Positions 1-9,950 are shown, counted from the first letter of the stretch. The stretch is 64,000 nucleotides of DNA from Acetobacter aceti NBRC 14818 (GCF_000193495.2 NZ_AP023410.1:2999501-3063500); one strand, 5' to 3'. Translations and numbers: made by a program. The notes: generated by a model from the letters alone, not told the origin.

Positions 1-1521
1 CACTTTCGCCAGCAGGGTTGTGTTCGGTGTGGGTGACATTGTGAGAATGGGGCCGACATCAATCAGGTTCTGGTTGCCCAGATACGTGCTGATGTCGAGG
101 TAGTAGGCTGACGGCACGAAGGGCGACATGTAGCTGCCCCATGAGCTTGTCTTGCTCTTGTTGTAATTGCCGCCGGAGATATCGTCCGCCTGAATGCCGA
201 TGGCCGGACGACCCCACCATTTGGCGAAACGCCATGATGCCTGCGCATTGAAGGAATACGCACTGACAGGGCGGGACGGCCCGTTGTTGGCGGCGTTGAA
301 AGAGCCTCCCTGCCAAGCGCCGCCGGCGGAGAATTCCAGAGGACCAGCATTGCCCCAGATACGCATGCCGGGATTATCACGGTGCGTAGAGCCGGCCATC
401 GTGCCGGTCTGCTGGGCTATTGGCGCTGAAGCCATGATAAAGCCGAAATAATAGGTATCGACAAAGATCTGGCTTTTCTTGCCGAGGAACGTGAAGGACG
501 GTACGGCGTATGACGTGTAGGCTCCGAAAAGCCGTGTCTTGTAACCGACCTGATCGCTGAACGGCACATTCTTCTGCGTCCAGTTTGTCAACGTCAGGTC
601 GAACAGGTCCGCACGGAAGTTCTTCCAGAAAGAATAGACGCGCACGCCATTCCAGGAAAACGGAACCGATGGATAGACCGATCCGGCGGTGAAGTAGGGC
701 GGCGCGTCAAGAAAGGTCATGCGGCCGACCATCACGCCCATGTTGGCGTTGAGAAGATGACCCTTGACCTCGACGAAAGCCTGCTGGGCGTCGAGCTTGC
801 TGCGCCAGCGGCCATTGGCATAGCCGTAATAGTTCGTGCCGCCGGCCTGACCGCTCAGCAGTTCGCCATACAGACGGACGTGTTCGCCAAGATGCAGGTC
901 CGCACCGACGTTCCAGCGGAAGTTGTTGCGATAGGCCGGATCTTTCTTGGTCTGTCCGAAACCTGCCCGCTGATCGTAGAAATTGTGCTGACGGAAGTTG
1001 CCGCTGAAAGACAGATAGATCGATCCGCTATCATTCAGTGGGATGTATTTCAGCGGGTCCATGACGTCGATGCGGTTCTTCTTGTCCCGCAGATTGGACC
1101 AGTCTTCCGCCCAGCGGGCGATCGCGTAGTAGCCCACAGTGCCCCAGCCTGAGGCTGCACCGGTGTTGGAGTTGAAGATCCCCCAGGGCCCCTGATGCAG
1201 CAGGGCCGGGTTTGACTGCTGTTTTGTCAGCATCAGGGTCTGCGGCTGGGCATAGTTCTCCGGACGCGATTCCAGAGGCGGTAGAAGGCTGTTGCTCCAG
1301 GGGTTCGGTTTGTTGCCCCGTGGGGGCGTGGCTTTGGGAGCGCTGCGATATTCCTCGGGAATCTGCGCGTGGTGATTCACGTTGGCGTTTGGCGCCGTCT
1401 CCGCCATGGCGGAAATTGGCAGTATGCCGGGAAGTCCAGCCAGTACAGTCGGAAAGACCAGCTGGCCGATCAGGGAACGGGGCAGTTTTCCAGAGGGGGC
1501 GATGCGATGTTTGTTTTTCAT
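1..1521 (-). CDS. Alginate-export-family outer membrane protein (3' end outside the window)
   Basis: The reverse strand reads open from an ATG at 1521 to the left edge, at least 507 residues, with no stop. The first ~40 residues look like a signal peptide ending in an Ala-x-Ala motif (ISAMA, then ETAP). The mature part is rich in aromatic residues and alternating polar/hydrophobic stretches. Blocks such as GSIYLSFSGNFRQHNFYDQ and LHLGEHVRLYGELLSGQ match what I know of alginate-export-domain beta barrels (AlgE-like, PF13372). The likely role is an outer membrane channel for an anionic sugar or polymer; the real substrate cannot be read. No partner gene lies within the window on its 5' side. 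Confidence 0.75.
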   Translation of the reverse strand, partial: MKNKHRIAPSGKLPRSLIGQLVFPTVLAGLPGILPISAMAETAPNANVNHHAQIPEEYRSAPKATPPRGNKPNPWSNSLLPPLESRPENYAQPQTLMLTKQQSNPALLHQGPWGIFNSNTGAASGWGTVGYYAIARWAEDWSNLRDKKNRIDVMDPLKYIPLNDSGSIYLSFSGNFRQHNFYDQRAGFGQTKKDPAYRNNFRWNVGADLHLGEHVRLYGELLSGQAGGTNYYGYANGRWRSKLDAQQAFVEVKGHLLNANMGVMVGRMTFLDAPPYFTAGSVYPSVPFSWNGVRVYSFWKNFRADLFDLTLTNWTQKNVPFSDQVGYKTRLFGAYTSYAVPSFTFLGKKSQIFVDTYYFGFIMASAPIAQQTGTMAGSTHRDNPGMRIWGNAGPLEFSAGGAWQGGSFNAANNGPSRPVSAYSFNAQASWRFAKWWGRPAIGIQADDISGGNYNKSKTSSWGSYMSPFVPSAYYLDISTYLGNQNLIDVGPILTMSPTPNTTLLAKV

Positions 1522-2489
1522 TCTTTTTGCAGCCTGACGCCGTCTAAACCCATGCTGCTCTTGCATGGCAGCTAACACATACGCTGCACGTATATTTATG
1601 TTTCGTCACATCGAGAAATCGTGTGGTCATCAGGAAAGTTATATATGTGATATAATTATCACATTTATCCATATTTTGAATAAATAACAGACCTAAGGAT
1701 TAGGGGAAGGGCTGTCTTTTGTTTGGGACAACTTTGATTGCGAAAATCTCTCGTATATTCGATAGCGCAATGACGTGATGGGCTCTTGTCGAAGATGCGT
1801 GTGTGGTGGCTTGCCCGTGAGGAGCTCATCTTCTTTTGGAAGACGGAACAGGAAAAGCCGAATCTGTAGCAGGTCTGAAGAGTCAAGCTAAGTGTAAATG
1901 CACCCCACTTCAGCAATGTTTTGATAAGATGTAAAATCAACCCCAGGGGCCAAAACTCTGTTTTCCCCTCATGCGTCATCAATCAGAAGCTAATCCGGAT
2001 CGGAGCAGTCTTTGAACGCCCTATATGCTCTGCTGGGAAAGCCTGTGCGCTGGAAATGTTCTTCCATACGTCGGGAAAACGAAGCGAAGAAGGTATCGTC
2101 CGGCGTAATGGAGAGTGTTCTGAGGGGAAGAAGATAAACAACACAGATGCCGGACGGCAGCTCACGCCTGAAGAATGAAGTTATAAAGCGGGTTGAGCGC
2201 TAATGAACGCTTGAAGGACATTTCGAGTCGGCAAATGGTACCCAGGGCGGACTCCGAGCAGCGGGAGCATAACCCGGACGGTATGCAGAGACGATCGGCG
2301 CTAGGCTGTATTCGTCACCGTCCCGCACCCATCAGACCGTCTTAATATTGGCAGGATATGCTCCGCCTTTTATGAGCCATGTGGAGGAAATGCTGGCTTT
2401 CCCTATTGGCTTCCCAAGGCAGGCAGTGGGCCGACTGGAAGTTTTCCTGTTATGCTCAATGGTTTTTCTTCAGAAATGGACTTGTGTGT
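1522..2489. other. Long intergenic region, no gene recognised
   Basis: Nearly 1 kb between the divergent barrel gene and purU. Short open frames exist on both strands, but none has convincing composition, a good ribosome-binding site or a recognisable domain. The first 130 bases upstream of the barrel gene are AT-rich and probably hold its promoter. The part nearest purU (about 2190-2480) is GC-rich and may be a leader, but I recognised no known riboswitch. Confidence 0.4.
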
Positions 2490-3368
2490 ATGACGACGCT
2501 CTCTCCTGACGGCAAAGGCTACATTCTGACGCTGAGCTGTCCGGATCAGCCGGGTATCGTGGCCGCTCTGAGTCAGACCCTGTTTGAAGCTGGGGCGAAT
2601 ATCACTGAAGCGCAGCAGTTTGATGACACGGGCAGTGGCAGTTTTTTCATGCGCATCATGTTCGACGTGAGGAAAAGCGGTCACTCAGAAGCCGAAGTTC
2701 GCGAGGCTATCGAGACGGTCACAAATCGGTTCGGGATGAAATATCGCCTGAACTGTCAGTCCTATCGTCCCAAGGTCATGATCCTTGTGTCGAAATTCGA
2801 CCATTGTCTTGTGGACCTTCTGTATCGCTGGCGGATTGGTGAGCTTCAGATTGATCCTGTCGGGATCATCGCCAACCATCCTGAAGAGATCTACCGGGAT
2901 GTCGATTTCTACGGCATCCCCTTTCATTACCTGCCGATCACGAAAGACACGAAGACCGAGCAGGAAGCCCGCATTCTCTCGCTCGTTCAGGACAGCCAGA
3001 CGGAGCTCGTCGTGCTGGCGCGCTATATGCAGATCCTGTCCAATGACATGGCGGCCGCCTTCTCGGGACGCTGCATTAACATCCATCACTCGTTCCTGCC
3101 GGGGTTCAAGGGGGCGCGACCCTATCATCAGGCATGGAACCGGGGCGTAAAACTGATTGGTGCGACCGCACATTATGTAACCAGCGATCTTGATGAAGGT
3201 CCGATTATTGAACAGGACGTGGAGCGCATCTCGCACGCTGACAGCCCGGAAGATCTGATCCGCAAGGGACGTGATATCGAGCGCCGTGTTCTGTCCCGGG
3301 CCGTGCGCTATCACATTGAGATGCGGACGATCCTGAATGGAAACAAGGCGATCGTTTTTACATCCTGA
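2490..3368 (+). CDS. purU: Formyltetrahydrofolate deformylase PurU
   Basis: A 292-residue protein of typical PurU length. It hydrolyses 10-formyl-tetrahydrofolate to tetrahydrofolate and formate, balancing the one-carbon pool and supplying formate for purine synthesis. Residues ~8-85 form an ACT domain ([19 protein letters not shown]). The rest is a formyltransferase domain with the [20 protein letters not shown] block carrying the catalytic Asn/His, and a downstream Asp in [14 protein letters not shown] chose ATG 2490 because the ACT domain starts right after it. The frame is open 37 codons further upstream, but that part looks non-coding. It stands alone, convergent with dctA. Confidence 0.92.
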   Translation: MTTLSPDGKGYILTLSCPDQPGIVAALSQTLFEAGANITEAQQFDDTGSGSFFMRIMFDVRKSGHSEAEVREAIETVTNRFGMKYRLNCQSYRPKVMILVSKFDHCLVDLLYRWRIGELQIDPVGIIANHPEEIYRDVDFYGIPFHYLPITKDTKTEQEARILSLVQDSQTELVVLARYMQILSNDMAAAFSGRCINIHHSFLPGFKGARPYHQAWNRGVKLIGATAHYVTSDLDEGPIIEQDVERISHADSPEDLIRKGRDIERRVLSRAVRYHIEMRTILNGNKAIVFTS

Positions 3369-3438
3369 TCTGCTTGGCCTGCCTTCATCACGACATGAGA
3401 GTCGTTGTCCTTGGTATGAGCCCACACTAACAGGCCGC

Positions 3439-3469
3439 CTATTCCTTCCCTGAGAACAGGAAGGAATAG
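3439..3469. terminator. Hairpin between convergent purU and dctA
   Basis: An inverted repeat with about 13 paired bases: CTATTCCTTC on the left pairs with GAAGGAATAG on the right, extended by CTG/CAG with one bulged C and a 4-base loop. It lies 70 bases past purU and 53 bases past the dctA stop. There is no clear T tract, so it may act as a bidirectional terminator or a 3'-end stabiliser. Confidence 0.55.
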
Positions 3470-3522
3470 CGCTAGCTGATCAGGAGCAACGCTTCATAAA
3501 CAGATCAGGACGCTCTCCTGCC

Positions 3523-4884
3523 TTAATGAAAACTGTGGACTCCTTCGTCCGGTATTTCATCATGATCGGCTGCGGCATTGTCCAAAGCTAGTGCTTCCGG
3601 CGGGGGAAGCCTTCCTGCCAGGGCGTCCTGCAATTTGTCCATGTCCAGCGCGCCTTCCCAACGCGCCACCACAATGGTTGCGACAGCATTGCCGACAATA
3701 TTGGTCAGGGAACGGCACTCGGACATGAACTTGTCCACGCCGAGGATCAGCGCCATGCCCGCGACCGGAATGGACGGCACGACGGATAGGGTCGCGGCCA
3801 GAGTAACGAAACCTGCGCCTGTAACGCCAGCCGCACCCTTGGAACTGACCATGGCGACAAGCAGAAGGGCCAGCTGTTCTCCCAGAGAAAGATGCACATC
3901 CGTTGCCTGCGCCACGAACAGAGCGGCAATCGTCATGTAGATGTTGGTACCGTCAAGGTTGAAGGAATAGCCCATCGGCACGACCAGTCCGACGATAGGG
4001 CGGTCGCAACCTGCAGCTTCCAGCTTGGACATCAGAGTGGGGAGAGCAGATTCCGAAGAACTCGTTCCCAGTACGATCAGCAGTTCCTCGCGCAGATAGC
4101 GAAGCAGCTTGATGATCGAAAAACCGCACAGGCGAGTGACAATTCCCAGAACCAGAAGAATGAACAGGATCGAGGTAAAGTAGAATGTCGCTACCAGCCA
4201 GATCAGGCTGATGACGGAACCAATGCCAAACTTGCCGATGGTGAACGCCATGGCGCCGAAAGCGCCGATAGGGGCCGCCAGCATGACAATACGAACCACG
4301 CCGAAGACAAGCTCGGTCAGTTGTTTGAACAGTTTGAGAACCGGTTCACCACGCGGTCCCATCTGCGACAGGCTGATGCCGAACACGATGGCGACGAACA
4401 GAACCTGAAGGATTTCGCCGGAGGTGAAGGCGCTGGCGGTTGTTGTCGGGATGATCTGAAGCAGGAAGTCGGAGAAGGAATGTTCTTTCGCCCGTTCGAC
4501 ATAAGTGCCGACGCTGGCGGCATCGAGGGAGCGTACGTCCACATGCATCGAGGCGCCGGGCTGGACAATGTTGGCGACCACCATGCCCACAATCAGCGCA
4601 AGGGTTGAGAAGAACAGGAAGTAGGTCATGGCCTTTGCGCCAATCCGTCCCGCCTTTCCAAGATTGCCCATTCCGGCAATGCCTGTTGAGACGGTCAGAA
4701 AGATGACCGGCGCAATCACCATTTTTACCAGCTTGATGAAGCCGTCGCCCAGCGGTCGCAGGGCGGCCCCCAGTCCGGGATCAAAGTAGCCAAGCAGGAC
4801 ACCGGCCACCACGGCCACCAGAACCTGCACATACAGGCTTTTCCAGAGTTGCCGCCGAGGGGATGGAGAAGAGGTTTCTGTCAT
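3523..4884 (-). CDS. dctA: Dicarboxylate/amino acid:cation symporter (DctA/GltP family)
   Basis: A 453-residue inner membrane symporter taking up C4-dicarboxylates (succinate, fumarate, malate) or glutamate/aspartate with cations. The family hallmarks are present: the serine-rich reentrant loop [13 protein letters not shown], the [13 protein letters not shown] block and the second loop [22 protein letters not shown]. These, and the C-terminal [22 protein letters not shown], look more like DctA than GltP. ATG 4884 (MTETSS) and ATG 4890 are both possible; an upstream in-frame extension to 4986 is unlikely. The gene is divergent from rmuC across about 190 bases. Substrate choice is inferred from family only. 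Confidence 0.88.
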   Translation of the reverse strand: MTETSSPSPRRQLWKSLYVQVLVAVVAGVLLGYFDPGLGAALRPLGDGFIKLVKMVIAPVIFLTVSTGIAGMGNLGKAGRIGAKAMTYFLFFSTLALIVGMVVANIVQPGASMHVDVRSLDAASVGTYVERAKEHSFSDFLLQIIPTTTASAFTSGEILQVLFVAIVFGISLSQMGPRGEPVLKLFKQLTELVFGVVRIVMLAAPIGAFGAMAFTIGKFGIGSVISLIWLVATFYFTSILFILLVLGIVTRLCGFSIIKLLRYLREELLIVLGTSSSESALPTLMSKLEAAGCDRPIVGLVVPMGYSFNLDGTNIYMTIAALFVAQATDVHLSLGEQLALLLVAMVSSKGAAGVTGAGFVTLAATLSVVPSIPVAGMALILGVDKFMSECRSLTNIVGNAVATIVVARWEGALDMDKLQDALAGRLPPPEALALDNAAADHDEIPDEGVHSFH

Positions 4885-5076
4885 TATCATGGTTCTTTGA
4901 GTGATCCCGTGCAGGAGAATTCTTGTTGTTGTTGGTCCTGTCACAGCAGCAAGGCGGTGGATGGAATGGTTTCGATAACAGGACAAAGGCTTTGCGCCAA
5001 ATCCAGTAGCACTTTCTTGTTTTGTTCTGATTTGTTAGAGGGAAGGCGTTCGATCGTTCAGAAAGCACTGTGAGTC

Positions 5077-6330
5077 ATGATTCCAACGTCTGCGGGCTCC
5101 CCTGAAACCGGTCTGTGGATTGGGCTGCTGGTGTGCGCCTGTCTGATAATCGCCTTTCTACTGTTCATAGTTCTGCGTTACCGTTCAACTTCCGGTGGGG
5201 AGAGTGACAGCGATCTGTTGGCGCGGCTTTACGTGCTGGTGGAAAGAGAAGCTGGGGTGCGTCATGCCGAAGCGGAACAGCAGCGGATCAGACTGGCGGA
5301 AACCGAACGGGCGCTGATCGGTCGTGTCGAGCAGATGCGGGCTGAACTGATGGAACGCGTAGCGCATCTGTCCGGTGCGCTCGGCAAGGATCAGGCGGAG
5401 GCCCGGGCGATGCAGTCCGAGGCGCTGAGGGAAATGGCGGAAGCCAGCGCGCTTCAGTTGAACGCCATCCGTGGTGCTGTCACGGAGCAGCTGCACGCAG
5501 CGGTTGAGCGTCAGATGCAGACGTCCTTCCAACGGGTGCTGGAGCAGTTCTCGGCCATGCAGAAAGCGATGGGCGAAGTGTCTGCAATGACAGCGCAGAT
5601 TGGCGATCTCAAGCGTCTCTTTGGCAATGTCAAAACACGCGGTGGGTGGGGTGAGGCGCAACTGCGTGCCATTCTGGAGGATGTGCTTCCTCCGGGTACC
5701 TTCGAGGCCAACCGTCGTCTTGGGCAGGGGCGTGAGGTCGTCGAGTTTGTCGTGCGTATGCCTGTGCGGGGATCGAATCCGCCAGTGCTCGCCATAGACA
5801 GCAAATTTCCGACAGAAGCCTACGAGCGACTGCTCGACGCCGTTGCGCAGGATGACAAGGATGCGGAACGCGGCTCCCGACGGGCTCTGGAAAATACGGT
5901 GAAGATGGAAGCGCGCAAGATTGCTTCCAAATACATTGTGCCGCCCGAAACGGTGGAGTTCGCCGTGCTTTATCTGCCGACAGATGGTCTTTATGCGGAA
6001 GTGGCCCGGGCGCCAGGACTGATTGACGAGATCGGTCGTACATACCGTGTTCTGATCATGGGGCCGTCATTGATGCCTGCGCTCCTGCGCACCATTCATC
6101 TTGGCTATGTCACGCTTTCTCTTGAAGAACGCACGGACACCATTGCTCGACTGCTTGGTGCGACACGTCAGGAAATGCTGAAAATGGACGGTGTACTCGA
6201 AAAACTTTCGCGCAATGCCCAGTCGATGAGCTCGACAATCGAGGACGCACGGCAGCGCACACGGGTTGTGGCCCGGCAGTTGCGAAGTCTCGATACGACT
6301 GATGATGGTGGGGAAGAAGTGCTGCTGTAG
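5077..6330 (+). CDS. rmuC: RmuC-family DNA recombination protein
   Basis: A 417-residue protein. The N-terminus (about residues 13-35) is a membrane anchor (IGLLVCACLIIAFLLFIVL). Residues ~60-190 are a long Glu/Gln/Ala-rich coiled coil. The C-terminal nuclease-like RmuC domain contains GGWGEAQLRAILEDVLPPG, the AIDSKFPTEAYERL block and the end VARQLRSLD. In E. coli RmuC limits recombination at inverted repeats and rearrangements; its exact reaction is unsettled. The gene is monocistronic here, with an intergenic hairpin downstream facing the convergent TSCPD gene. Confidence 0.9.
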   Translation: MIPTSAGSPETGLWIGLLVCACLIIAFLLFIVLRYRSTSGGESDSDLLARLYVLVEREAGVRHAEAEQQRIRLAETERALIGRVEQMRAELMERVAHLSGALGKDQAEARAMQSEALREMAEASALQLNAIRGAVTEQLHAAVERQMQTSFQRVLEQFSAMQKAMGEVSAMTAQIGDLKRLFGNVKTRGGWGEAQLRAILEDVLPPGTFEANRRLGQGREVVEFVVRMPVRGSNPPVLAIDSKFPTEAYERLLDAVAQDDKDAERGSRRALENTVKMEARKIASKYIVPPETVEFAVLYLPTDGLYAEVARAPGLIDEIGRTYRVLIMGPSLMPALLRTIHLGYVTLSLEERTDTIARLLGATRQEMLKMDGVLEKLSRNAQSMSSTIEDARQRTRVVARQLRSLDTTDDGGEEVLL

Positions 6331-6706
6331 ACTGCATTCTTCTGGTGACGAGTTATGAAGCAGAGGACAGTATCTGGTGAAGCTGCTTTGAAGAGTTTTT
6401 AAAGGCTTTGCGCCGGACACTTACAAAGAGACACAGGAAGTCTTGATCGGTTTACCTTCAACCGGCCGTCATCCTCCCAAGACGCTGGCGTCAGATCCTT
6501 CGCGGCCTGTATGTCAGCGAAGGATCTGCCACCAATAATTGCGAAACAGCGTCAGGAGGTTTGCCAGATGCTTCGCAAGGCTGCCCTGAGACGCAGGGGA
6601 AAGTTCCTCGCGCCCCCATTTTCTGGTTCAGGCCTGTGAATACATCTCAATCCGCTTCGGAAGCGACGTGAATCCTCTTCACCAATGAACTGCTGTGAAC
6701 TGGCCT
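6331..6706. other. Convergent intergenic region with one strong hairpin
   Basis: No gene is seen between rmuC and the TSCPD gene. The only structure I could see is the inverted repeat at 6492-6528, listed separately. Confidence 0.5.
6492..6528. terminator. Perfect 12-bp inverted repeat between convergent genes
   Basis: CAGATCCTTCGC (6492-6503) pairs perfectly with GCGAAGGATCTG (6517-6528) around a 13-base loop. No T run follows on either side. Its place between the 3' ends of rmuC and the TSCPD gene suggests a bidirectional transcription end or mRNA 3' protection. Confidence 0.55.
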
Positions 6707-8353
6707 TTAGCTGACCAGTCGCAATCCGCGCCTTCCACCCGGCGCTGAAGGTTTGGGTGTCTCTCCGCTTTTGAAGTCGAACGGCAGAAGCGGTGAATTA
6801 CCCTGATTGTCATCCTCGTGCGGTGCGTCGGGCAGACGCTGTTGAAGATACAGATTGGACAAGGCGCGGAAAGCGTAATCCAGAATCGACGTGGCGTAGG
6901 ATGTGACCGGATCGCCCTCGACGGTGCCTGCGGGACCGAATGAAGAATAGGCGAACCGCTCGACGAAATCCTCCAGCGGCGCGCCATATTGCAGACCGAT
7001 GCTTACGGCCTGACTGAAGCTTTCCATCAGACCACGCACCATCGCGCTTTCGCGGGCCGGTGTCAGGGCAATCTCGCCAAGCGTGCCGTCTTCATATTCG
7101 GCCGTTCGCAGGAAGAAGCGATGGCCACCGACCGAGGCCTTCTGGGCGATGCCGGTATGACGTTCGGGGAGTGGCTGCAACGTGCCGCGTGGCAGGATAC
7201 GGGGCGGCGGCGCCATCGTCGGGTCAGGACGGGCCGGAACGCGATCCACAAACCCGGCGAGGGCGCGATACATCCGCATATGTGCGTCGGTCGTCGGCAG
7301 AAGCAGCGGACTTTCACCTGCGAGGGAGGCGGCGAGAGCCGTTTCCACCGACAGGCCCCGTGCAGCCAGTCGATTGAGCGTGCTTGCGGCAAGCTGTCCA
7401 TCAGGTCCAAGCGGGGAAAAGATGGGGGCGAGACCACAGGCTTCGCAACCGAGCAGCGCATCGACAGGACCGGGTGAGGAAAAGCCGGTTTCAATGCGGG
7501 CTTCCGGTGCTTCAGTATCCACAGCGGCCCGCGACCAGGCATCCCGGATTGCAGCAGACAGGCCCGGCAGGACATGGCGGTGCGGCATGAGGGGAAGGTG
7601 ATCGCAACCCGTGCCCTCACGGGAAACAAGTGTCGTCAGTGCGACGATCGAACACGCAGCGTCACGTCCATCATCACTGTCATAGTCCAGTCCAAGCGCG
7701 GCGAGGCAGGCGTCCAGATTGGTCAGAAGGATTTCACCCACAATCGGAAGCGGTGCATCCGGAAGCAGGTTGCCTGTCATGTCGGCTTCTGCCGAGGCAG
7801 ATGCTGTTGTCTGTGAGGCGACTGGCAGATCGAACAGGGGCGGCTCGGAAGGCATCGCCTCGTCGAGCGGCAGTTCGCCGTTCCGTCGCGCTGCCTTGAC
7901 GCGGGCATCCGTGCGCAGAACGAGGCACAGCAGGCGAAGCGCCGCCACAAACGTCTCGGCGGCAAAGTCTTCGCCCGGCAGGACAAAGGCGGCGAGGTTG
8001 AGGACAAATCCCGGCCGTCTGTCGGAAGCGCCATGCCAGACGGCAAGCGTCGGCGCGGCCTGCCTCAGGATCAGGAGCCATGCGAGCGAGCGTCCGCTGA
8101 TGATCTCCCCGCGTGATGGCGCAGCGCTCTGTCCATCCGGTTGCGGCGCACCGGATGTAAAGGAGTCGATCCAGCGAGCGGATTCTCGCGGCAGGGAAAC
8201 CGCACCGATTCCGGTAACGATTTCCGCAAGTGCGGAGGCGGCGTCGTCATCCCAGTCGGCGGGCAGCGTAATGGCGCGTGCCGGAGCATCAGGGTCGGCG
8301 GAGGCCATGACGGTGCGCATTTCGACACCGTTCCAGAAATGATGAGCGTTCAT
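6707..8353 (-). CDS. Stand-alone TSCPD-domain protein related to the C-terminus of B12-dependent ribonucleotide reductase
   Basis: A 548-residue protein. The last ~180 residues match the C-terminal part of adenosylcobalamin-dependent ribonucleotide reductase (NrdJ). The block starts near GIAQKASVGGHRFFLRTAEYEDG and runs through SFSQAVSIGLQYGAPLEDFVERFAYSSFGPAGTV to SILDYAFRALSNLYL. In NrdJ this TSCPD region follows the catalytic barrel. Here the first ~350 residues are Ala/Pro-rich and show no finger-loop cysteine or other reductase motif. It is therefore not a reductase on its own and may be a nucleotide-binding or regulatory partner. The pair GCEACGL near residue 300 is the only obvious cysteine motif. 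The start is uncertain (ATG 8353, or in-frame ATG 8320). Confidence 0.6.
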   Translation of the reverse strand: MNAHHFWNGVEMRTVMASADPDAPARAITLPADWDDDAASALAEIVTGIGAVSLPRESARWIDSFTSGAPQPDGQSAAPSRGEIISGRSLAWLLILRQAAPTLAVWHGASDRRPGFVLNLAAFVLPGEDFAAETFVAALRLLCLVLRTDARVKAARRNGELPLDEAMPSEPPLFDLPVASQTTASASAEADMTGNLLPDAPLPIVGEILLTNLDACLAALGLDYDSDDGRDAACSIVALTTLVSREGTGCDHLPLMPHRHVLPGLSAAIRDAWSRAAVDTEAPEARIETGFSSPGPVDALLGCEACGLAPIFSPLGPDGQLAASTLNRLAARGLSVETALAASLAGESPLLLPTTDAHMRMYRALAGFVDRVPARPDPTMAPPPRILPRGTLQPLPERHTGIAQKASVGGHRFFLRTAEYEDGTLGEIALTPARESAMVRGLMESFSQAVSIGLQYGAPLEDFVERFAYSSFGPAGTVEGDPVTSYATSILDYAFRALSNLYLQQRLPDAPHEDDNQGNSPLLPFDFKSGETPKPSAPGGRRGLRLVS

Positions 8354-8601
8354 GCCGGAAGCTTATCGTTCCGCAAGAGGCGGGCGGAAGCGGGGCAGGC
8401 TGAGGATAAGGGGGGGATAATGGTCGGAATAGCGAGGATATGGGGGATAACTTTCAGCAGGCCCGAAACGGGGCTGAAATTACTCTTCTGATCGGCACGG
8501 CGATGCTTTCTGTGCGCTCCGGGAGGAGTGCCGCGTAACGTGAACGAAAGCATGCGTGTGGGCAGTGGACGGCGGCGGTTCGACTCCTTATGGTCTTTTC
8601 C

Positions 8602-8970
8602 ATGGCAACGCTCGGCACCCTTCTTCATACCCGCCTGCATGGACGTTTTGTGGGCAAGGACAACGATGGTCGCGCCTACTACGAGTCGCGGCGACCCACC
8701 CGGAAGACGGGCGGGGGCGAGCGCTATGAGCGCTGGGTCATCTACAAGAAGGGCGAGGATGCGTCCGCCGTGCCGCCTGAATGGTGGGGCTGGCTGCATT
8801 ACATGGAAGATCAGCCGATCCCCATGGAGGCCCGCAAGCCCTGGCAGTTGCCGTATGAGCCAAACAAGACCGGAACGGTCGAGGCGTATCGTCCACCCGG
8901 CAGCGCTTACAAGGGTGGACACCGCCCACCCGCGACTGGCGATTATGACGCCTGGACACCGGAAAGCTGA
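8602..8970 (+). CDS. NDUFA12-family NADH:ubiquinone oxidoreductase accessory subunit
   Basis: About 122 residues. It resembles the NDUFA12/B17.2 family, an accessory subunit of respiratory complex I found in mitochondria and Alphaproteobacteria. Visible family features are an early GxFVGKDNDGRAYYES block, RYERWVIYKKGEDASAVPPEWWGWLHY in the middle, and the Pro-rich tail. ATG 8602 gives MATLGTLLH; ATG 8590 adds four residues. It is followed by a strong terminator at 9000-9034, so it is mainly monocistronic although mlaD follows in the same direction. Confidence 0.88.
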   Translation: MATLGTLLHTRLHGRFVGKDNDGRAYYESRRPTRKTGGGERYERWVIYKKGEDASAVPPEWWGWLHYMEDQPIPMEARKPWQLPYEPNKTGTVEAYRPPGSAYKGGHRPPATGDYDAWTPES

Positions 8971-8999
8971 GCCTTTACGGCGTTGAATGGGACTGAAAG

Positions 9000-9034
9000 G
9001 CGCGGGAAGGGTGAAACCCCTTACGCGCTTTTTT
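9000..9034 (+). terminator. Rho-independent terminator after the NDUFA12 gene
   Basis: GCGCG-GG-AAGGG pairs with CCCTT-A-CGCGC (internal GG/A mismatch) around a short loop. The stem is followed directly by six T residues at 9029-9034. Confidence 0.75.
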
Positions 9035-9162
9035 CATATGTCCTGAACAGACGAATGCGTCGCTATGGGCACATTCTTGCCAGAGAGTTGCGCTATCGGG
9101 CTTGTCAGACTTCATCGTTCCAGACGACAAGAACGAATGATCACAAAGGCGCGTGAGAACCC

Positions 9163-9732
9163 ATGAGTTCTGTTTCGACCACTTCCCAGCCGGCAACGGC
9201 GGCGTTGCCGCCTCTGCGTAACTCACGTCCGACCGTAGAACTCGTGGCCGGCTTTGCTGTGATTGTCGTGTTCGTGCTTCTGCTGGGGCTCGCCGTGGTC
9301 AGCAGCGGTCGCAAGACGGATGCGGGCTATCAGCTCAAGGCCGGTTTCTCCCATATTGATGGTCTCGACATCGGCTCGGACGTGAAACTGGCCGGAATTC
9401 GCATTGGTCATGTTGCATCCGCAGGGGTGGACCCGAAGACTTTCCAGGCGACGGTTGTGTTCACCGTTCGTCCAGACGTGCAGCTGCCAGTGGACAGCGC
9501 CGCAATCATCACCAGCGACAGTCTGCTTGGCGGTAAATACATCGCCATTTCACCGGGCGGTGACACGAAGATGCTCAAGGCGGGCGGTGAGATCAGCGAG
9601 ACGCAGGGAGCGATCAGTCTGGAGCAGTTGCTGAGCAAGTTCATTTTCTCTGTGACGGATACGCTGACTCAGGCCAATCAGGCGAAAGCGAAGCAGGAAA
9701 TGGACGCGCCAAAGGGCGAGGCTCAGCCGTGA
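9163..9732 (+). CDS. mlaD: MlaD-type MCE-domain lipid transport protein
   Basis: A 189-residue protein with one N-terminal membrane helix (VELVAGFAVIVVFVLLLGLAVV, residues ~24-45) followed by a single MCE domain. The domain shows the usual KAGFSHIDGLDIGSDVKLAGIRIG block and the SDSLLGGKYIAISPGG loop. MlaD is the periplasmic substrate-binding ring of the Mla ABC system that moves phospholipids to keep outer-membrane asymmetry. The other mla genes are not in the window; the gene lies next to NDUFA12 and DUF2155 genes, as in many Alphaproteobacteria. Its stop overlaps the next small gene (TGATG). Confidence 0.9.
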   Translation: MSSVSTTSQPATAALPPLRNSRPTVELVAGFAVIVVFVLLLGLAVVSSGRKTDAGYQLKAGFSHIDGLDIGSDVKLAGIRIGHVASAGVDPKTFQATVVFTVRPDVQLPVDSAAIITSDSLLGGKYIAISPGGDTKMLKAGGEISETQGAISLEQLLSKFIFSVTDTLTQANQAKAKQEMDAPKGEAQP

Positions 9733-9950
9733 TGGAGACGCCTGCTCTCTGGCCCCAGCCGGATGGAACGCCGGTTTCCTGCACGGAAAAATTGCTGGTT
9801 CTGCGTCAGAACTGGGAGGAGTTGCAGGGCGTGATGCAGGACGCGTTTGAAGATGCCGTACTGATGGGTGTGGATGAGGCCGAAATGAAAAAGATGCTGA
9901 CGTCTCTTGTAGCATCTCTCACCAGCCCACGAGGCAAGCCTTCAGTATGA
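9732..9950 (+). CDS. Small conserved-looking protein of unknown function
   Basis: A 72-residue acidic, helical protein (METPALWPQPDG at the start; the middle is rich in Glu, Met and Leu). The ATG at 9732 overlaps the mlaD stop and its own stop overlaps the next start (ATGA at 9947). This tight coupling on both sides argues that it is a real gene. A GTG at 9729 is an alternative start. I recognise no domain; no signal peptide or membrane segment is visible, so a cytoplasmic role is likely. Confidence 0.6.
   Translation: METPALWPQPDGTPVSCTEKLLVLRQNWEELQGVMQDAFEDAVLMGVDEAEMKKMLTSLVASLTSPRGKPSV

Noticed and set aside
757-1152. 131-residue forward frame opposite the alginate-export gene
   Set aside because: Shadow frame; the reverse strand encodes a clear signal-peptide barrel protein across the same bases.
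2379-2489. Longer N-terminus for purU
   Set aside because: The 37 extra residues have no similarity to PurU, and the ACT domain begins directly after ATG 2490.
8574-8592. GGTTCGACTCC resembling a tRNA T-arm
   Set aside because: The flanking bases do not form the T stem and no acceptor or anticodon arm can be folded upstream.
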